A stretch of 64,000 nucleotides of DNA from Schlegelella_A sp038241255 (GTDB lineage: Bacteria > Pseudomonadota > Gammaproteobacteria > Burkholderiales > Burkholderiaceae_C): assembly GCA_038241255.1 (NCBI GenBank), contig JBBRFW010000005.1, positions 17,295 through 81,294 on the forward strand, given 5' to 3'. Position 1 is the stretch's first letter. Each line of letters starts with the position of its first letter. The notes below the pieces were generated by a model, which was not told where the DNA came from, ran no database searches, and saw nothing but the letters and a program-made list of their open reading frames with translations. Shown piece after piece: positions 34,408-43,886 of the stretch. The translations under genes were made by a program, and so were the position numbers.

Positions 34408-35643
34408 ATGACCGCGCCCCTGCCCCTCGCCTCGCCCGCCGCGCTCGGCTTCGACGCCGCGCGCCTCGCCCGCATCGACCGCTTCCTCGCCGAGCGCTAC
34501 GTCGACCCCGGGCTGCTGCCGGGCACGCTGCTCGTGGTGGCGCGCCGTGGCGAGGTCGTGCTCAGGAGCGTGCTCGGTCACGCGTCGCTCGAGCGTGGCC
34601 AGCCGCTCGAGGAAGACACGATCTTTTGCATCTACTCGATGACCAAGCCGGTGACGAGCGTCGCCCTGATGATGCTTGTCGAAGAGGGCCGCATCGCGCT
34701 CGACGACCCGGTCGCGAAGTGGATTCCGTCGTGGCACGACATGCGGGTCTACCGCTCGGGCCAGCCGGGCGCCTTCGTCACGACGCCGGCCGAGGCGCCG
34801 ATGCGCGTGCTCGACTTGATGCGCCACACGTCCGGGCTCACCTACGGCTTTCAGAACCGCACGAACGTCGACGCGGCCTACCGCACTCTGAAGCTCGACG
34901 CGTTCACGTCCGAGAGCCTCGAAGGATTCGTCGACGCGCTCGGCCGCGTGCCGCTCGAGTTCTCGCCCGGCACGTCGTGGAACTACGGCGTCTCGACCGA
35001 CGTCGTCGGCCATCTGGTGAGCCTGGTGTCGGGCCAGCCCTTCGATGCGTTCGTGCAGACCCGCATCCTGCAGCCGCTTGGCATGCACGACACCGACTTC
35101 CAGGTACCCGAAGCGAAGCGGGCGCGCTTCGCCGAGTGCTACGGGCGCTCGGCCTCGGGCCGGCTCGTGCTCATCCCGGGGCTGAGCGATGTCTCGAGGC
35201 CGCCGCGCGCGCCTTCGGGCGGCGGCGGCCTCGTCGGCACGGCCGCCGACTACCTGCGCTTCTGCGAGATGCTCCGCCGCGGCGGCGAGCTCGACGGCGT
35301 GCGCCTGCTCGGCCCCAGGACGCTCGCCCTCATGCGCATGAACCACCTGCCCGGCGGGCGCGACCTCGCCGACCTCGCGCCGCCAGGCATGTTCTCCGAG
35401 GCAGCCTACCGGGGCATGGGCTTCGGTCTGGGTTTCGCGGTCATCACCGACCCGGCGCGCTACGGCATCGCGGCGTCGCTCGGCGAGTACTCGTGGGGCG
35501 GCCTGGCGTCGACCGCGTTCTGGGTCGACCCGGTAGAGGACGTGTGCGTCGTGTTCATGACGCAGCTGATGCCGTCGAGCACATATCCGGTCCGGCGGGA
35601 GTTGCGGACGATGGTCAATGCGGCGATCGTCGAGAGGGCCTGA
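34408..35643 (+). CDS. Serine hydrolase of the class C beta-lactamase / EstB family
   Basis: The 411-residue product lacks a signal peptide. The SxxK motif is SMTK at 77-80 (FCIYSMTKPVTSVALMMLVE), the tyrosine motif is WNYGVSTDVVGHLVSLVSGQ, and the late WGG phrase (SWGGLASTAFWVDP) replaces KTG. This pattern matches cytoplasmic esterases of family VIII and related carboxylesterases rather than true beta-lactamases. It lies 35 bases after the alpha/beta-hydrolase gene and is probably co-transcribed with it. Confidence 0.92.
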   Translation: MTAPLPLASPAALGFDAARLARIDRFLAERYVDPGLLPGTLLVVARRGEVVLRSVLGHASLERGQPLEEDTIFCIYSMTKPVTSVALMMLVEEGRIALDDPVAKWIPSWHDMRVYRSGQPGAFVTTPAEAPMRVLDLMRHTSGLTYGFQNRTNVDAAYRTLKLDAFTSESLEGFVDALGRVPLEFSPGTSWNYGVSTDVVGHLVSLVSGQPFDAFVQTRILQPLGMHDTDFQVPEAKRARFAECYGRSASGRLVLIPGLSDVSRPPRAPSGGGGLVGTAADYLRFCEMLRRGGELDGVRLLGPRTLALMRMNHLPGGRDLADLAPPGMFSEAAYRGMGFGLGFAVITDPARYGIAASLGEYSWGGLASTAFWVDPVEDVCVVFMTQLMPSSTYPVRRELRTMVNAAIVERA

Positions 35644-35749
35644 GAAGACGTCGGTGTAGCTGCATCGCCTCCTGTGCGGGCGCGCATTCTTGCCGTCACC
35701 TTCATCGCGACAATGTCCAATCGACTTCTCGCCGCCAAGGACGCCGTTC

Positions 35750-37123
35750 ATGAGTCTTCGCTCGCTCCGCGTTTTTTCGGCCTTCACCGTCTGGGGCGCC
35801 CTCTCCCTAGCGAACGCCGCCGACCCCGTGGCGCCGAGCGCGGCCGATGCAGCCAGTGCGACGAGCGCGGCCAGCGCCGCGACGGCACGGCGTTCCGGCC
35901 AGCCCCAGTTCCGCATCCGCCCGGTCGACGACGCCTGGCGCGCCGGCCTGCCGCGCGACGCCGACTCCGCGACGCAGGCCTACCTCGACCGCCTGCCGGC
36001 CGACGTCGTAGCGCGGTCGAACGCCTACTTCGAGGGCGGCTACTGGCTGCAGCTCTGGAACTTCCTGCTCGGCCTCGCCATCGCCATGTTCCTGCTCTCG
36101 GCGCGACGCTCGGCGCGCGTGCGCGACTGGGCGCAGCGGGTAGGCCAAAAGGCATTCTTTCGCGACACCCTCTACGGCGCGGCCTACGCCATCGCCGCTT
36201 GGCTGCTGTCGTTGCCCTTGACGATCTACCAGGGCTATTTCCGCGAGCACCAGTACGCGATGGCGACGCAAACCTTCGGCCCGTGGTTCGCGGAGCAGCT
36301 CATCGGCTTGGCGGTATCGGTCGTCGTGCTCGCGCTCGTCGCGGCCGCATTCTACGCCGTGCTGCGGCGGGTCGGCGAACGCTGGTGGCTGTGGGGAACC
36401 GCCTTCACCGTGCTGTTCCTCGCGCTGCAGGCGCTCGTCTCGCCCGTGCTCATCGACCCGCTCTTCAACACCTACAGGCCGGTGGCCGACGGCGCGATCA
36501 AGCAGGCGGTGCTAACGATGGCCCACGCCAACGGCGTGCCGGCTGACAACATCTACGAGTTCGATGCGTCGAAGCAGACGACACGGGTCAGCGCCAACGT
36601 CAGCGGCATCTTCGGTTCGGCCGCAGTGCGCCTAAACGACAACCTTCTGCGGCGCTCGAGCCTGGCCGAGATCCGCGCCGTGATGGGCCACGAGCTCGGC
36701 CACTACGTGATGAACCACATCTACAAGTTCATCGCCGCGATGGCGCTTGTGCTGCTGGCCGGATTCCTGTTCGCCCAGTGGGCCATGACGCGGCTGCTGG
36801 CGCGCTACGGCGCCCGCTTCGGGCTGCTGGGCGTCAGCGACGTGGCCTCGCTGCCGCTCATCGCGGCGGTGCTCTCGGTGTTCATCTTCGCGGCTACGCC
36901 GATCATCAACACCCTCATCCGCACGCAGGAGATCGAAGCCGATCGCTTCGGCCTCAACCTCGCGCGCGAGCCGCACGGCGAGGCCGAGGTGGACCTGAAG
37001 CTCACCGAGTACCGCAAGCCTGACCCGACGCCGCTCGAGGAGTTCGTCTTCTTCGACCACCCGAGCACGCGCTTCAGGATCCACGATGCGATGCGCTGGC
37101 GGGAGGCGATGGGAACGCCGTAG
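35750..37123 (+). CDS. Ste24-like M48 membrane metalloprotease
   Basis: The 457-residue protein begins with a signal-like segment (MSLRSLRVFSAFTVWGALSL) and an Ala/Ser-rich linker. A CAAX-protease-type N-terminal domain follows with several membrane helices (QLWNFLLGLAIAMFLLSARR, AWLLSLPLTIYQGYFREHQY). The zinc site is HELGH at 314-318, with the third ligand in RTQEIEADRFGLNLAR. The terminal phrase FFDHPSTRFRIHDAMRWREA is typical of this group. AAGGA precedes ATG 35750. It should cleave membrane or prenylated-like proteins in the inner membrane; bacterial targets are unknown. Confidence 0.93.
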   Translation: MSLRSLRVFSAFTVWGALSLANAADPVAPSAADAASATSAASAATARRSGQPQFRIRPVDDAWRAGLPRDADSATQAYLDRLPADVVARSNAYFEGGYWLQLWNFLLGLAIAMFLLSARRSARVRDWAQRVGQKAFFRDTLYGAAYAIAAWLLSLPLTIYQGYFREHQYAMATQTFGPWFAEQLIGLAVSVVVLALVAAAFYAVLRRVGERWWLWGTAFTVLFLALQALVSPVLIDPLFNTYRPVADGAIKQAVLTMAHANGVPADNIYEFDASKQTTRVSANVSGIFGSAAVRLNDNLLRRSSLAEIRAVMGHELGHYVMNHIYKFIAAMALVLLAGFLFAQWAMTRLLARYGARFGLLGVSDVASLPLIAAVLSVFIFAATPIINTLIRTQEIEADRFGLNLAREPHGEAEVDLKLTEYRKPDPTPLEEFVFFDHPSTRFRIHDAMRWREAMGTP

Positions 37124-37156
37124 AAACGTAGGTCTGATCTTGGAAGGAGCTTGCCT

Positions 37157-37404
37157 GACCGACGGCTTGTGGCCCGTTCTGTTGAAAAACCTGATTGAGC
37201 AAGGATGCTTGTTCTGCCTGGTCCGCAGGTCCCGCGTTGAACGAGCCGTGCGATCCGCACTAGGGCCACGTAAAGCTTCCTAGGCGAAATCTCGGCTGCT
37301 GTTGGTCCCGGTCAGCCTGAAGGACGTCGTCGGCTTATAGACCCGATTGGCTCGCGAGCCACTGTCGAATCCGGATTTTTCAACAGAATGGGCCGAAAGC
37401 GGTC
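37157..37404. mobile_element. Short inverted-repeat element, MITE-like or a deleted IS
   Basis: The core GGCCCGTTCTGTTGAAAAA at 37171-37189 recurs inverted as TTTTTCAACAGAATGGGCC at 37376-37394 (18 of 19 positions pair). Similarity continues outward through GCTT and ends in GACC at 37157-37160 and GGTC at 37401-37404, with a four-base gap on the left side. GCCT lies directly outside both ends (37153-37156 and 37405-37408), a possible target duplication. The interior of about 180 bases is visibly less G+C-rich, with AAAGCTTCC and TTATAGACC, and contains no convincing gene. The right end stops two bases before the uvrA stop codon. It could be a transposase-free derivative of an insertion sequence. 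Confidence 0.6.
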
Positions 37405-37406
37405 GC

Positions 37407-40400
37407 CTACGCGGCGGCCAATGCTTCGACGGCCACTACACGCGATAGGACCGCCTTGAGCGCAGCCCCAGTGTGACTTTCATCGAGGGCGACCAAGCGC
37501 TCCGGCACCGCCTCAGCGACGACGCGCCCTCCATTCACCCCGCCCTCCGGCCCCAGGTCGACGACCCAATCCGCCTCCGCGATCACATCCAGGTCGTGCT
37601 CGATTACCACCACGCTGTGCCCGCCGTCCACCAGCCGATGCAACACGCGGATCAACCGCTCGACGTCAGCCATGTGCAGCCCCACCGTCGGCTCGTCGAG
37701 CACGTACAGCGTGTGGGGCACTTTGTTCCCCCGCCGCGTGACGTCGTCGCGCACCTTGCTCAGCTCGGTGACCAGCTTGATGCGCTGCGCCTCGCCGCCC
37801 GAGAGCGTCGGTGACGGCTGGCCGAGCGTGAGGTAGCCGAGGCCGACGTCCTTGAGTAGCTTCAGCGGGTGGGCGATCTTGCCCATCGTCGCGAAGAAGT
37901 CGACCGCTTCGTCGACCTCCATCTTCAGCACATCGCCGATGCTCTTGCCGCGCCAGCTCACGGCCAGCGTCTCGGGGTTGAAGCGCTCGCCCTTGCACAC
38001 GTCGCACGGCAGCTTCACGTCGGGTAGGAAGCTCATGGCTATGGTGCGCACGCCCGCGCCTTCGCACGCCGGGCATCGGCCTTCGCCGGTGTTGAAGCTG
38101 AAGCGCGTGGGCGCGTAGCCGCGCGCCTTGGCTTCGAGTGTGTCGGCGAACAGCTTCCTGATCGTGTCCCAGAAGCCAATGTACGTGGCCGGGCACGAGC
38201 GCGGCGTCTTACCGATCGGCGTCTGGTCGACCTCGAGAACGCGGTCGATCCAGCCCCAGCCGTCGATCTTCTCGCAGCCCTGCCAGTTGGGCTTGCCGCC
38301 GCGCGTGTTGATGAACTGCAGGTTGGCGAGCAGCACGTCTCGCGCCAGAGTCGACTTGCCCGAGCCGCTCACGCCGGTGATCGCCACCAGGCGCTTCAGC
38401 GGCAGGTCGACGGTGATGTCCTGCAGATTGTGCAGCGTCGCGCCGCAGATGGTGAGGAGTGCGTTGCTCGCGCCCTCCTTGCGCTCGGTCGCGGCGGTGA
38501 CGATGGCGACCGGCCGGCGCGGCTGCAGCGGGTGGACGAGCGGATGCGCGAGAAAGCGCCCGGTCTGCGAATCGGCCTGAGACGAGATCTCAGTGACGCT
38601 GCCTTCGGCGACGAGCCGGCCGCCGCGCTTGCCGGCGCCGGGGCCGATGTCGATGATGTGGTCGGCGCGGCGGATGGTCTCCTCGTCGTGCTCGACGACG
38701 ACCAGCGTATTGCCCTTGTCGGCCAGGTTTTGCAGCGCGTTGAGCAGGATGTCGTTGTCGCGCGGGTGCAGGCCGATCGTCGGCTCGTCGAGCACGTAGC
38801 AGACGCCCTGCAGGTTGGAGCCGAGCTGCGCGGCGAGGCGGATGCGCTGCGCCTCGCCACCCGAGAGCGTCGGCGCGGCGCGGTCAAGTGTCAGGTAGCC
38901 AAGGCCGACTTCCTCCAGGAACTCGAGGCGGCTTCGGATCTCGCTGACGACGTCGCGCGCGATCTCCGCGTCGCGGCCGGCGAGGCTCAGCGCTTCGACC
39001 CACTTACGCGCGTCGGTCACTGACCACTGAGCGATCCAGGCGATCGACTCGCCCTTGAAGGTGACCTTGCGCGAGACCGGGTTCAGTCGCGTGCCGGCGC
39101 ACTCGGGGCACGGTTCGTCGACGACGCCTTCGACCTCATCTTCCTCGCTCGGGAAGGTCTGCTCGCGGCCGCGGTTGTCGTCGTCCTTGACCGAGTTGTC
39201 GTAGGCCTTGCGCTGCTCGCGCGTCAGCTTTAGGCCGGTGCCAACGCACGTCGTGCACCAGCCGTGCTTGCTGTTGTAGCTGAACATGCGCGGGTCGAGC
39301 TCGGGGTAGCTCAGGCCGCAGGTCGGGCAGGCGCGCTTGGTCGAGAACACCTTCACCGCGCCGACCTTGCGCGTCGGCGTGCCCGCGAGCATCGACGCGC
39401 GCAGGCCGGTGAGCGGCGCCAGCAAGTGCATCACACCCTTGCCGAGGTCGAGCGCCTTGGCGAGGAGGTTCCGCAACTGGCCTTCGTTCGCCGGGTTGAC
39501 GACAAGATCGCCGACCGGCAGCTCGAGCGTGTGCTCCTTGAAGCGATCGAGGCGCGGCCAGGGGTCGACCTTCATGAACTCGCCGTCGACGCGCAAGTGC
39601 GTGTGGCCGCGCGCCTTGGCCCATTTTGCGAGGTCAGTGTAGACGCCCTTGCGCGCCACCACCAGCGGCGCGAGCAGGCCGATGTGCTCGCTGGCGTGGT
39701 CGCGCAACAGCTGTGCCGCGATGCTCTCGGCGCTCTGCGGCGCGACCGGCGAGCCGTCGACGACGCAGTGCTGCAGGCCGAGCTTGACGTAGAGCAGGCG
39801 CAGGAAGTGCCAGACCTCGGTCGTCGTGGCCACCGTGCTCTTGCGGCCGCCGCGCGAGAGTCGCTGCTCGATCGCGACCGTGGGCGGAATGCCGTACACC
39901 GCGTCGACCTCGGGCCGCCCGGCGGGCTGGACGATCGAGCGCGCATACGCGTTGAGCGACTCAAGGTAGCGCCGCTGCCCTTCGTTGAACAGGATGTCGA
40001 ACGCGAGCGTGGACTTGCCCGACCCCGAGACGCCGGTGACTACGGTGAACTTGCCGCGCGGGATCGAGACGTCGAGCGACTTCAGGTTGTGCTCGCGCGC
40101 GTTGACGATGCGAATCGATTCGTCGACCGCAAGCCTCTCCCGCACCGGCTTGAGCATGTGCTGCAGCGGCGCGCCCTCCTCGACCGCGTGGCCGGCGAAG
40201 CCGAGGGCGCGGTCGTAGTCGCGCAATGCCTTGGCGGTGTGCGAGCTCGCGTGGCGCTTGACATCTTCGGGCGTGCCGATGGCCACGACCTCGCCGCCGG
40301 CGTCGCCGCCTTCCGGGCCGAGATCGATCAGCCAGTCGGAAGCGCGGATGACGTCGAGGTTGTGCTCGATGACGACGATCGAATGGCCCGCTTCGAGGAG

Positions 40401-43175
40401 CTTCCGGAACGAACGCATCAGCTTGGCGATGTCGTCGAAGTGCAAGCCGGTCGTCGGCTCGTCGAACATGAAGAGCGTGCCCTTGCGCGCGAGGCCCTGA
40501 CGCGAGGCGGAGCGGCTCTGCGCCGATTCGGCCAGGAAGCCCGCCAGCTTGAGGCGCTGCGCCTCGCCGCCCGACAGCGTCGGCACCGGCTGGCCAAGCT
40601 TGACGTACTCGAGGCCGACCTCGACGATCGGCTGGAGCAGGCGAACTACTTCGCGGTCGTCGCGGAAAAGCTGCACGGCTTCGGCGACGGTGACGTCGAG
40701 CACGTCGGCGATCGAGAGCGCTCGCATCACGTCGCCGGGCAGGCACCGATCTATCTTCACGTCGAGGACGTCGCCGCGGAACCTTCGGCCGTCGCAGTCG
40801 GGGCAGCGCAGGTAGACGTCCGAGAGGAACTGCATCTCGACGTGCTCGAAGCCCGAGCCGCCGCAGGTCGGGCAGCGGCCGTTGCCGGCGTTGAAGCTGA
40901 ACATGCCGGCACCGTAGCCGCGCTGCACCGCCAACGGCGCGACGGCGAAGAGCTTCCTGATCTCGTCGAAGGCGCCGACGTAGCTCGCCGGGTTCGAGCG
41001 CGCCGTCTTGCCGATCGGGCTCTGGTCGACGAACACCGCCTCGGCGAGGCGCTCGGCGCCGAGCAGCGCGTCGTGCGCGCCCGGCGTCTCGGTCGCCTTG
41101 CCGAAATGGCGCTGCAGCGCCGGGAAGAGCACGTCCTGCATCAACGTGCTCTTGCCCGAGCCCGAGACGCCGGTGACGCAGACCAGGTGGTGGAGCGGGA
41201 ATTCGACCGTGACATCCTTGAGGTTGTGGTCGCGCGCGCCGGTGACGATGAGCCGCGGCGTCGACTCCGTGACAAGCCGCTTCAGGCCCATGCCGACGTG
41301 CTTCCGCGCGCCGAGGTAGGCGCCGGTGAGCGTGTCGGCGCTCTTGATCGCCTCCGGCGTGCCGTCGAAGACGATGCGGCCGCCGCGCTCGCCCGGGCCC
41401 GGGCCCATGTCGATCAGACGGTCGGCGGCGTGCATTACCGCGGGGTCGTGCTCGACGACGACGAGCGTGTTGCCGGCGTCGCGCAGCCGATGCATCGCCT
41501 CGACGATGCGGCCCATGTCTCGCGGGTGCAGGCCGATCGACGGCTCGTCGAGCACGAACATCGTGTTGACGAGCGATGTGCCCAGGGCTGTCGTCAGGTT
41601 GATACGCTGCACTTCGCCACCGGAAAGCGTGCGACTCTGGCGGTCGAGCGTCAGGTAGCCGATGCCGACGTCGCACAAGTACCTGAGCCGCGTCCGCACC
41701 TCGTCGATCAGGAGCTTCAGCGCCTCGTCGAGCAGGGTCGACGGCAGGGACAGGCGGTCGAAGAAGCCGCGGATGCGATCGATCGGCAGCATCATCAGGT
41801 CGTGCACCATAAGGCCGGGCATCGCCTCGAGCTGCTCGCGCGACCAGGCGGCGCCGACCGGCAGGAAGCGTTTCGTCGGCGCCATCACCCCGTCGGCGTC
41901 TTCCTGGGTGCCGAGCCGCCAGAGCAGCGCCTCGAGCTTGAGGCGCGCGCCGCCGCAGGCCGGGCACGGCGTATAGCTACGGTATTTGGAGAGCAGCACG
42001 CGGATGTGCATCTTGTACGCCTTCGACTCGAGGTAGCCGAAGAAGCGCTTGACGCCGTACCACTGCTGGTTCCACTTGCCGTTCCAGCTCGTCGCGCCGT
42101 CGATCACCCATGTGCGCTGCGCCTCGGTGAGCTGCCCCCAGGAGGTGTCGCGCGGGATGCCGGCCTCGCCGGCATGCTTCATGAGGTCGTCCTGGATCTC
42201 CTTCCAGGCTGGCGTCTGAATCGTCTTGATCGCGCCCGAGCGCAAGGTCTTGCGGTGGTCGGGAATGACGAGGCCGAGGTCGACTCCGATCACCCGGCCG
42301 AAGCCGCGGCAGGTGTCGCACGCGCCGTACGCGGAGTTGAACGAGAACAGCGCCGGCTGCGGGTCGGCGTAGCGGCAGTCGCTGTCGGGGCAGTGCAGGC
42401 CGGTCGAATAACGCCAGAGGTCGTCGGACTTCGCTTCCTCGCCTTCGGCGACGGCGGCGACAACGTAGAGGTTGACGCGGCCGCCGCCGCGCTTGAGCGC
42501 GGTCTCGATCGCCTCGACCGCCCGCACTTTCTCCGTGGCCTGGATGCGAAAGCGGTCGGCGACGACGTCGAGCACCTTCCTCGGCCCGGTCGGCAAAGCG
42601 ACCTCGCGCTCGGCGTGCACGCGCGTGAAGCCGCTCGCCGCGAGCCACTGCTCGATCTCGTCGGCGCTGGTGTCGGCGGGGAGCTCGACCGGGAACGTCA
42701 CGATTAGGCGCGGCTCGTCGCCGCCGGCAGCGCCGCTCGCGGTGCGATCCATGAGATCGGCGTAGATCGTCTCCGGCGAATCGTGGCGCACGCGCTGCCC
42801 GGTCGTCTTGTCGAACAGCTCGGCAGCGCGCGCGAACAGCAGCTTCAGGTGGTCGTTCAGCTCGGTCATCGTGCCGACGGTAGAGCGCGAGCTGCGCACC
42901 GGATTGGTCTGGTCGATCGCGATCGCCGGCGGAACGCCCTCCACCTTGTCGACCGCCGGCCGGTCCATGCGCTCGAGGAACTGGCGCGCGTAGGCGCTGA
43001 AGGTCTCGACGTAGCGGCGCTGCCCTTCGGCATACAGCGTGTCGAAAACCAGGCTCGACTTGCCCGAGCCGCTCGGCCCGGTCACGACCGTCATCTCACC
43101 GGTACGGATGTCGAGATCGAGGTTCTTGAGATTGTGCTGTCGGGCTCCGCGAATGCGGATGACGCCGGAGGTCAT
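37407..43175 (-). CDS. uvrA: Double-length excinuclease ABC subunit A
   Basis: The protein of about 1922 residues consists of two complete UvrA copies joined head to tail; ordinary UvrA is about 940. Copy 1 (1 to about 1020) has Walker A GPSGSGKS at 33-40 and a second ATPase with GVSGSGKSTLMQD near 668; copy 2 has GVSGSGKSTLAFD near 1048 and GVSGSGKSTLARD near 1601. Four signatures are readable: LSGGEVQRINL, LSGGEAQRLKL, LSGGEAQRIRL, LSGGEAQRIKL. Zinc-finger pairs include CPACGGARLK, CPTCGGSGF, CPDCDGRRF, CPECAGTRLN and CPACEGAGV. UvrA finds DNA damage as a dimer; a fused form would be a covalent dimer. Such long UvrA proteins are known in Burkholderiales. ATG 43175 fits the family start; a TTG at 43223 is also in frame. 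Confidence 0.95.
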   Translation of the reverse strand: MTSGVIRIRGARQHNLKNLDLDIRTGEMTVVTGPSGSGKSSLVFDTLYAEGQRRYVETFSAYARQFLERMDRPAVDKVEGVPPAIAIDQTNPVRSSRSTVGTMTELNDHLKLLFARAAELFDKTTGQRVRHDSPETIYADLMDRTASGAAGGDEPRLIVTFPVELPADTSADEIEQWLAASGFTRVHAEREVALPTGPRKVLDVVADRFRIQATEKVRAVEAIETALKRGGGRVNLYVVAAVAEGEEAKSDDLWRYSTGLHCPDSDCRYADPQPALFSFNSAYGACDTCRGFGRVIGVDLGLVIPDHRKTLRSGAIKTIQTPAWKEIQDDLMKHAGEAGIPRDTSWGQLTEAQRTWVIDGATSWNGKWNQQWYGVKRFFGYLESKAYKMHIRVLLSKYRSYTPCPACGGARLKLEALLWRLGTQEDADGVMAPTKRFLPVGAAWSREQLEAMPGLMVHDLMMLPIDRIRGFFDRLSLPSTLLDEALKLLIDEVRTRLRYLCDVGIGYLTLDRQSRTLSGGEVQRINLTTALGTSLVNTMFVLDEPSIGLHPRDMGRIVEAMHRLRDAGNTLVVVEHDPAVMHAADRLIDMGPGPGERGGRIVFDGTPEAIKSADTLTGAYLGARKHVGMGLKRLVTESTPRLIVTGARDHNLKDVTVEFPLHHLVCVTGVSGSGKSTLMQDVLFPALQRHFGKATETPGAHDALLGAERLAEAVFVDQSPIGKTARSNPASYVGAFDEIRKLFAVAPLAVQRGYGAGMFSFNAGNGRCPTCGGSGFEHVEMQFLSDVYLRCPDCDGRRFRGDVLDVKIDRCLPGDVMRALSIADVLDVTVAEAVQLFRDDREVVRLLQPIVEVGLEYVKLGQPVPTLSGGEAQRLKLAGFLAESAQSRSASRQGLARKGTLFMFDEPTTGLHFDDIAKLMRSFRKLLEAGHSIVVIEHNLDVIRASDWLIDLGPEGGDAGGEVVAIGTPEDVKRHASSHTAKALRDYDRALGFAGHAVEEGAPLQHMLKPVRERLAVDESIRIVNAREHNLKSLDVSIPRGKFTVVTGVSGSGKSTLAFDILFNEGQRRYLESLNAYARSIVQPAGRPEVDAVYGIPPTVAIEQRLSRGGRKSTVATTTEVWHFLRLLYVKLGLQHCVVDGSPVAPQSAESIAAQLLRDHASEHIGLLAPLVVARKGVYTDLAKWAKARGHTHLRVDGEFMKVDPWPRLDRFKEHTLELPVGDLVVNPANEGQLRNLLAKALDLGKGVMHLLAPLTGLRASMLAGTPTRKVGAVKVFSTKRACPTCGLSYPELDPRMFSYNSKHGWCTTCVGTGLKLTREQRKAYDNSVKDDDNRGREQTFPSEEDEVEGVVDEPCPECAGTRLNPVSRKVTFKGESIAWIAQWSVTDARKWVEALSLAGRDAEIARDVVSEIRSRLEFLEEVGLGYLTLDRAAPTLSGGEAQRIRLAAQLGSNLQGVCYVLDEPTIGLHPRDNDILLNALQNLADKGNTLVVVEHDEETIRRADHIIDIGPGAGKRGGRLVAEGSVTEISSQADSQTGRFLAHPLVHPLQPRRPVAIVTAATERKEGASNALLTICGATLHNLQDITVDLPLKRLVAITGVSGSGKSTLARDVLLANLQFINTRGGKPNWQGCEKIDGWGWIDRVLEVDQTPIGKTPRSCPATYIGFWDTIRKLFADTLEAKARGYAPTRFSFNTGEGRCPACEGAGVRTIAMSFLPDVKLPCDVCKGERFNPETLAVSWRGKSIGDVLKMEVDEAVDFFATMGKIAHPLKLLKDVGLGYLTLGQPSPTLSGGEAQRIKLVTELSKVRDDVTRRGNKVPHTLYVLDEPTVGLHMADVERLIRVLHRLVDGGHSVVVIEHDLDVIAEADWVVDLGPEGGVNGGRVVAEAVPERLVALDESHTGAALKAVLSRVVAVEALAAA

Positions 43176-43234
43176 GGGAGGGTCCGTTCGAGAGCGAGCC
43201 GAGCATTCTAGGGAGAGGCACAATCCCTCTGCTT

Positions 43235-43873
43235 ATGAAGATTGATTTCGTCTCCGACGTTGCCTGCCCGTGGTGCGCAGTCGGCCTCTGGTCGCTCGAC
43301 CGCGCGCTCGAGCGGCTCGGCGACGCCGTCCCGGTCGACGTGCGCTTCCAGCCGTTCGAGCTCAACCCCACCATGCCAGCCGAGGGCGAGGACGCCACCG
43401 AGCACCTCGCCAGGAAGTACGGAGCGGCGCCGGAGCAGCTCGCAAAGAACCGCGCCGTCATCCGCGAGCGCGGCGCCGCGGTCGGCTTCGCCTTCGGCGA
43501 CCGGCCGCGCATCTGGAACACCTTCGATGCGCATCGCCTGCTTCATTGGGCCGGCCTTCGGCCCGGCGCCGCGCAGTCGAAGCTCAAGCACGCGCTGCTC
43601 ACGGCGTACCACGCGCGCGCCGAGAACCTGGGAGCGCGCGACGTCCTGCTGCGTTCCGCGGTCGAGGCAGGCCTCGACGTCGATCGCGCCGCCGCGATCC
43701 TCGATTCCGACGAATACGCCGCCGAAGTTCGCGAGCGCGAGCGCCATTGGCAGCAGCTCGGAATCCATTCCGTCCCTGCGGTAATCATCGACGACCGCCA
43801 CCTCATCTCGGGCGGCCAGCCTCCGGAAGTCTTCGAACGCGCCTTGCGCGAACTCGCCGCCGCCTCGGCTTGA
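43235..43873 (+). CDS. FrnE-like DsbA-family oxidoreductase
   Basis: The 212-residue protein has the thioredoxin-fold active site CPWC at residues 11-14 (FVSDVACPWCAVGLWSLDRA) and the FrnE/polyketide-type DsbA continuation FQPFELNPTMPAEGEDATEH. The cis-proline loop is GIHSVPAVIIDDRHLISGGQ. There is no signal peptide, so it acts in the cytoplasm, where FrnE-like proteins reduce or isomerise disulfides, in some bacteria under oxidative stress. It is divergent from uvrA with 59 bases between starts and is followed 13 bases later by a membrane protein gene. Confidence 0.94.
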   Translation: MKIDFVSDVACPWCAVGLWSLDRALERLGDAVPVDVRFQPFELNPTMPAEGEDATEHLARKYGAAPEQLAKNRAVIRERGAAVGFAFGDRPRIWNTFDAHRLLHWAGLRPGAAQSKLKHALLTAYHARAENLGARDVLLRSAVEAGLDVDRAAAILDSDEYAAEVRERERHWQQLGIHSVPAVIIDDRHLISGGQPPEVFERALRELAAASA

Positions 43874-43886
43874 CGCGGTCCGGTCC

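Noticed and set aside
37153..37408. GCCT on both sides of the inverted-repeat element as a proven target duplication
   Set aside because: Four bases in G+C-rich DNA recur easily by chance; kept only as a possibility.
39264..42707. An 1147-codon open frame on the plus strand inside uvrA
   Set aside because: Same Arg/Asp/His-rich composition; the opposite strand carries four readable ATPase modules of UvrA.
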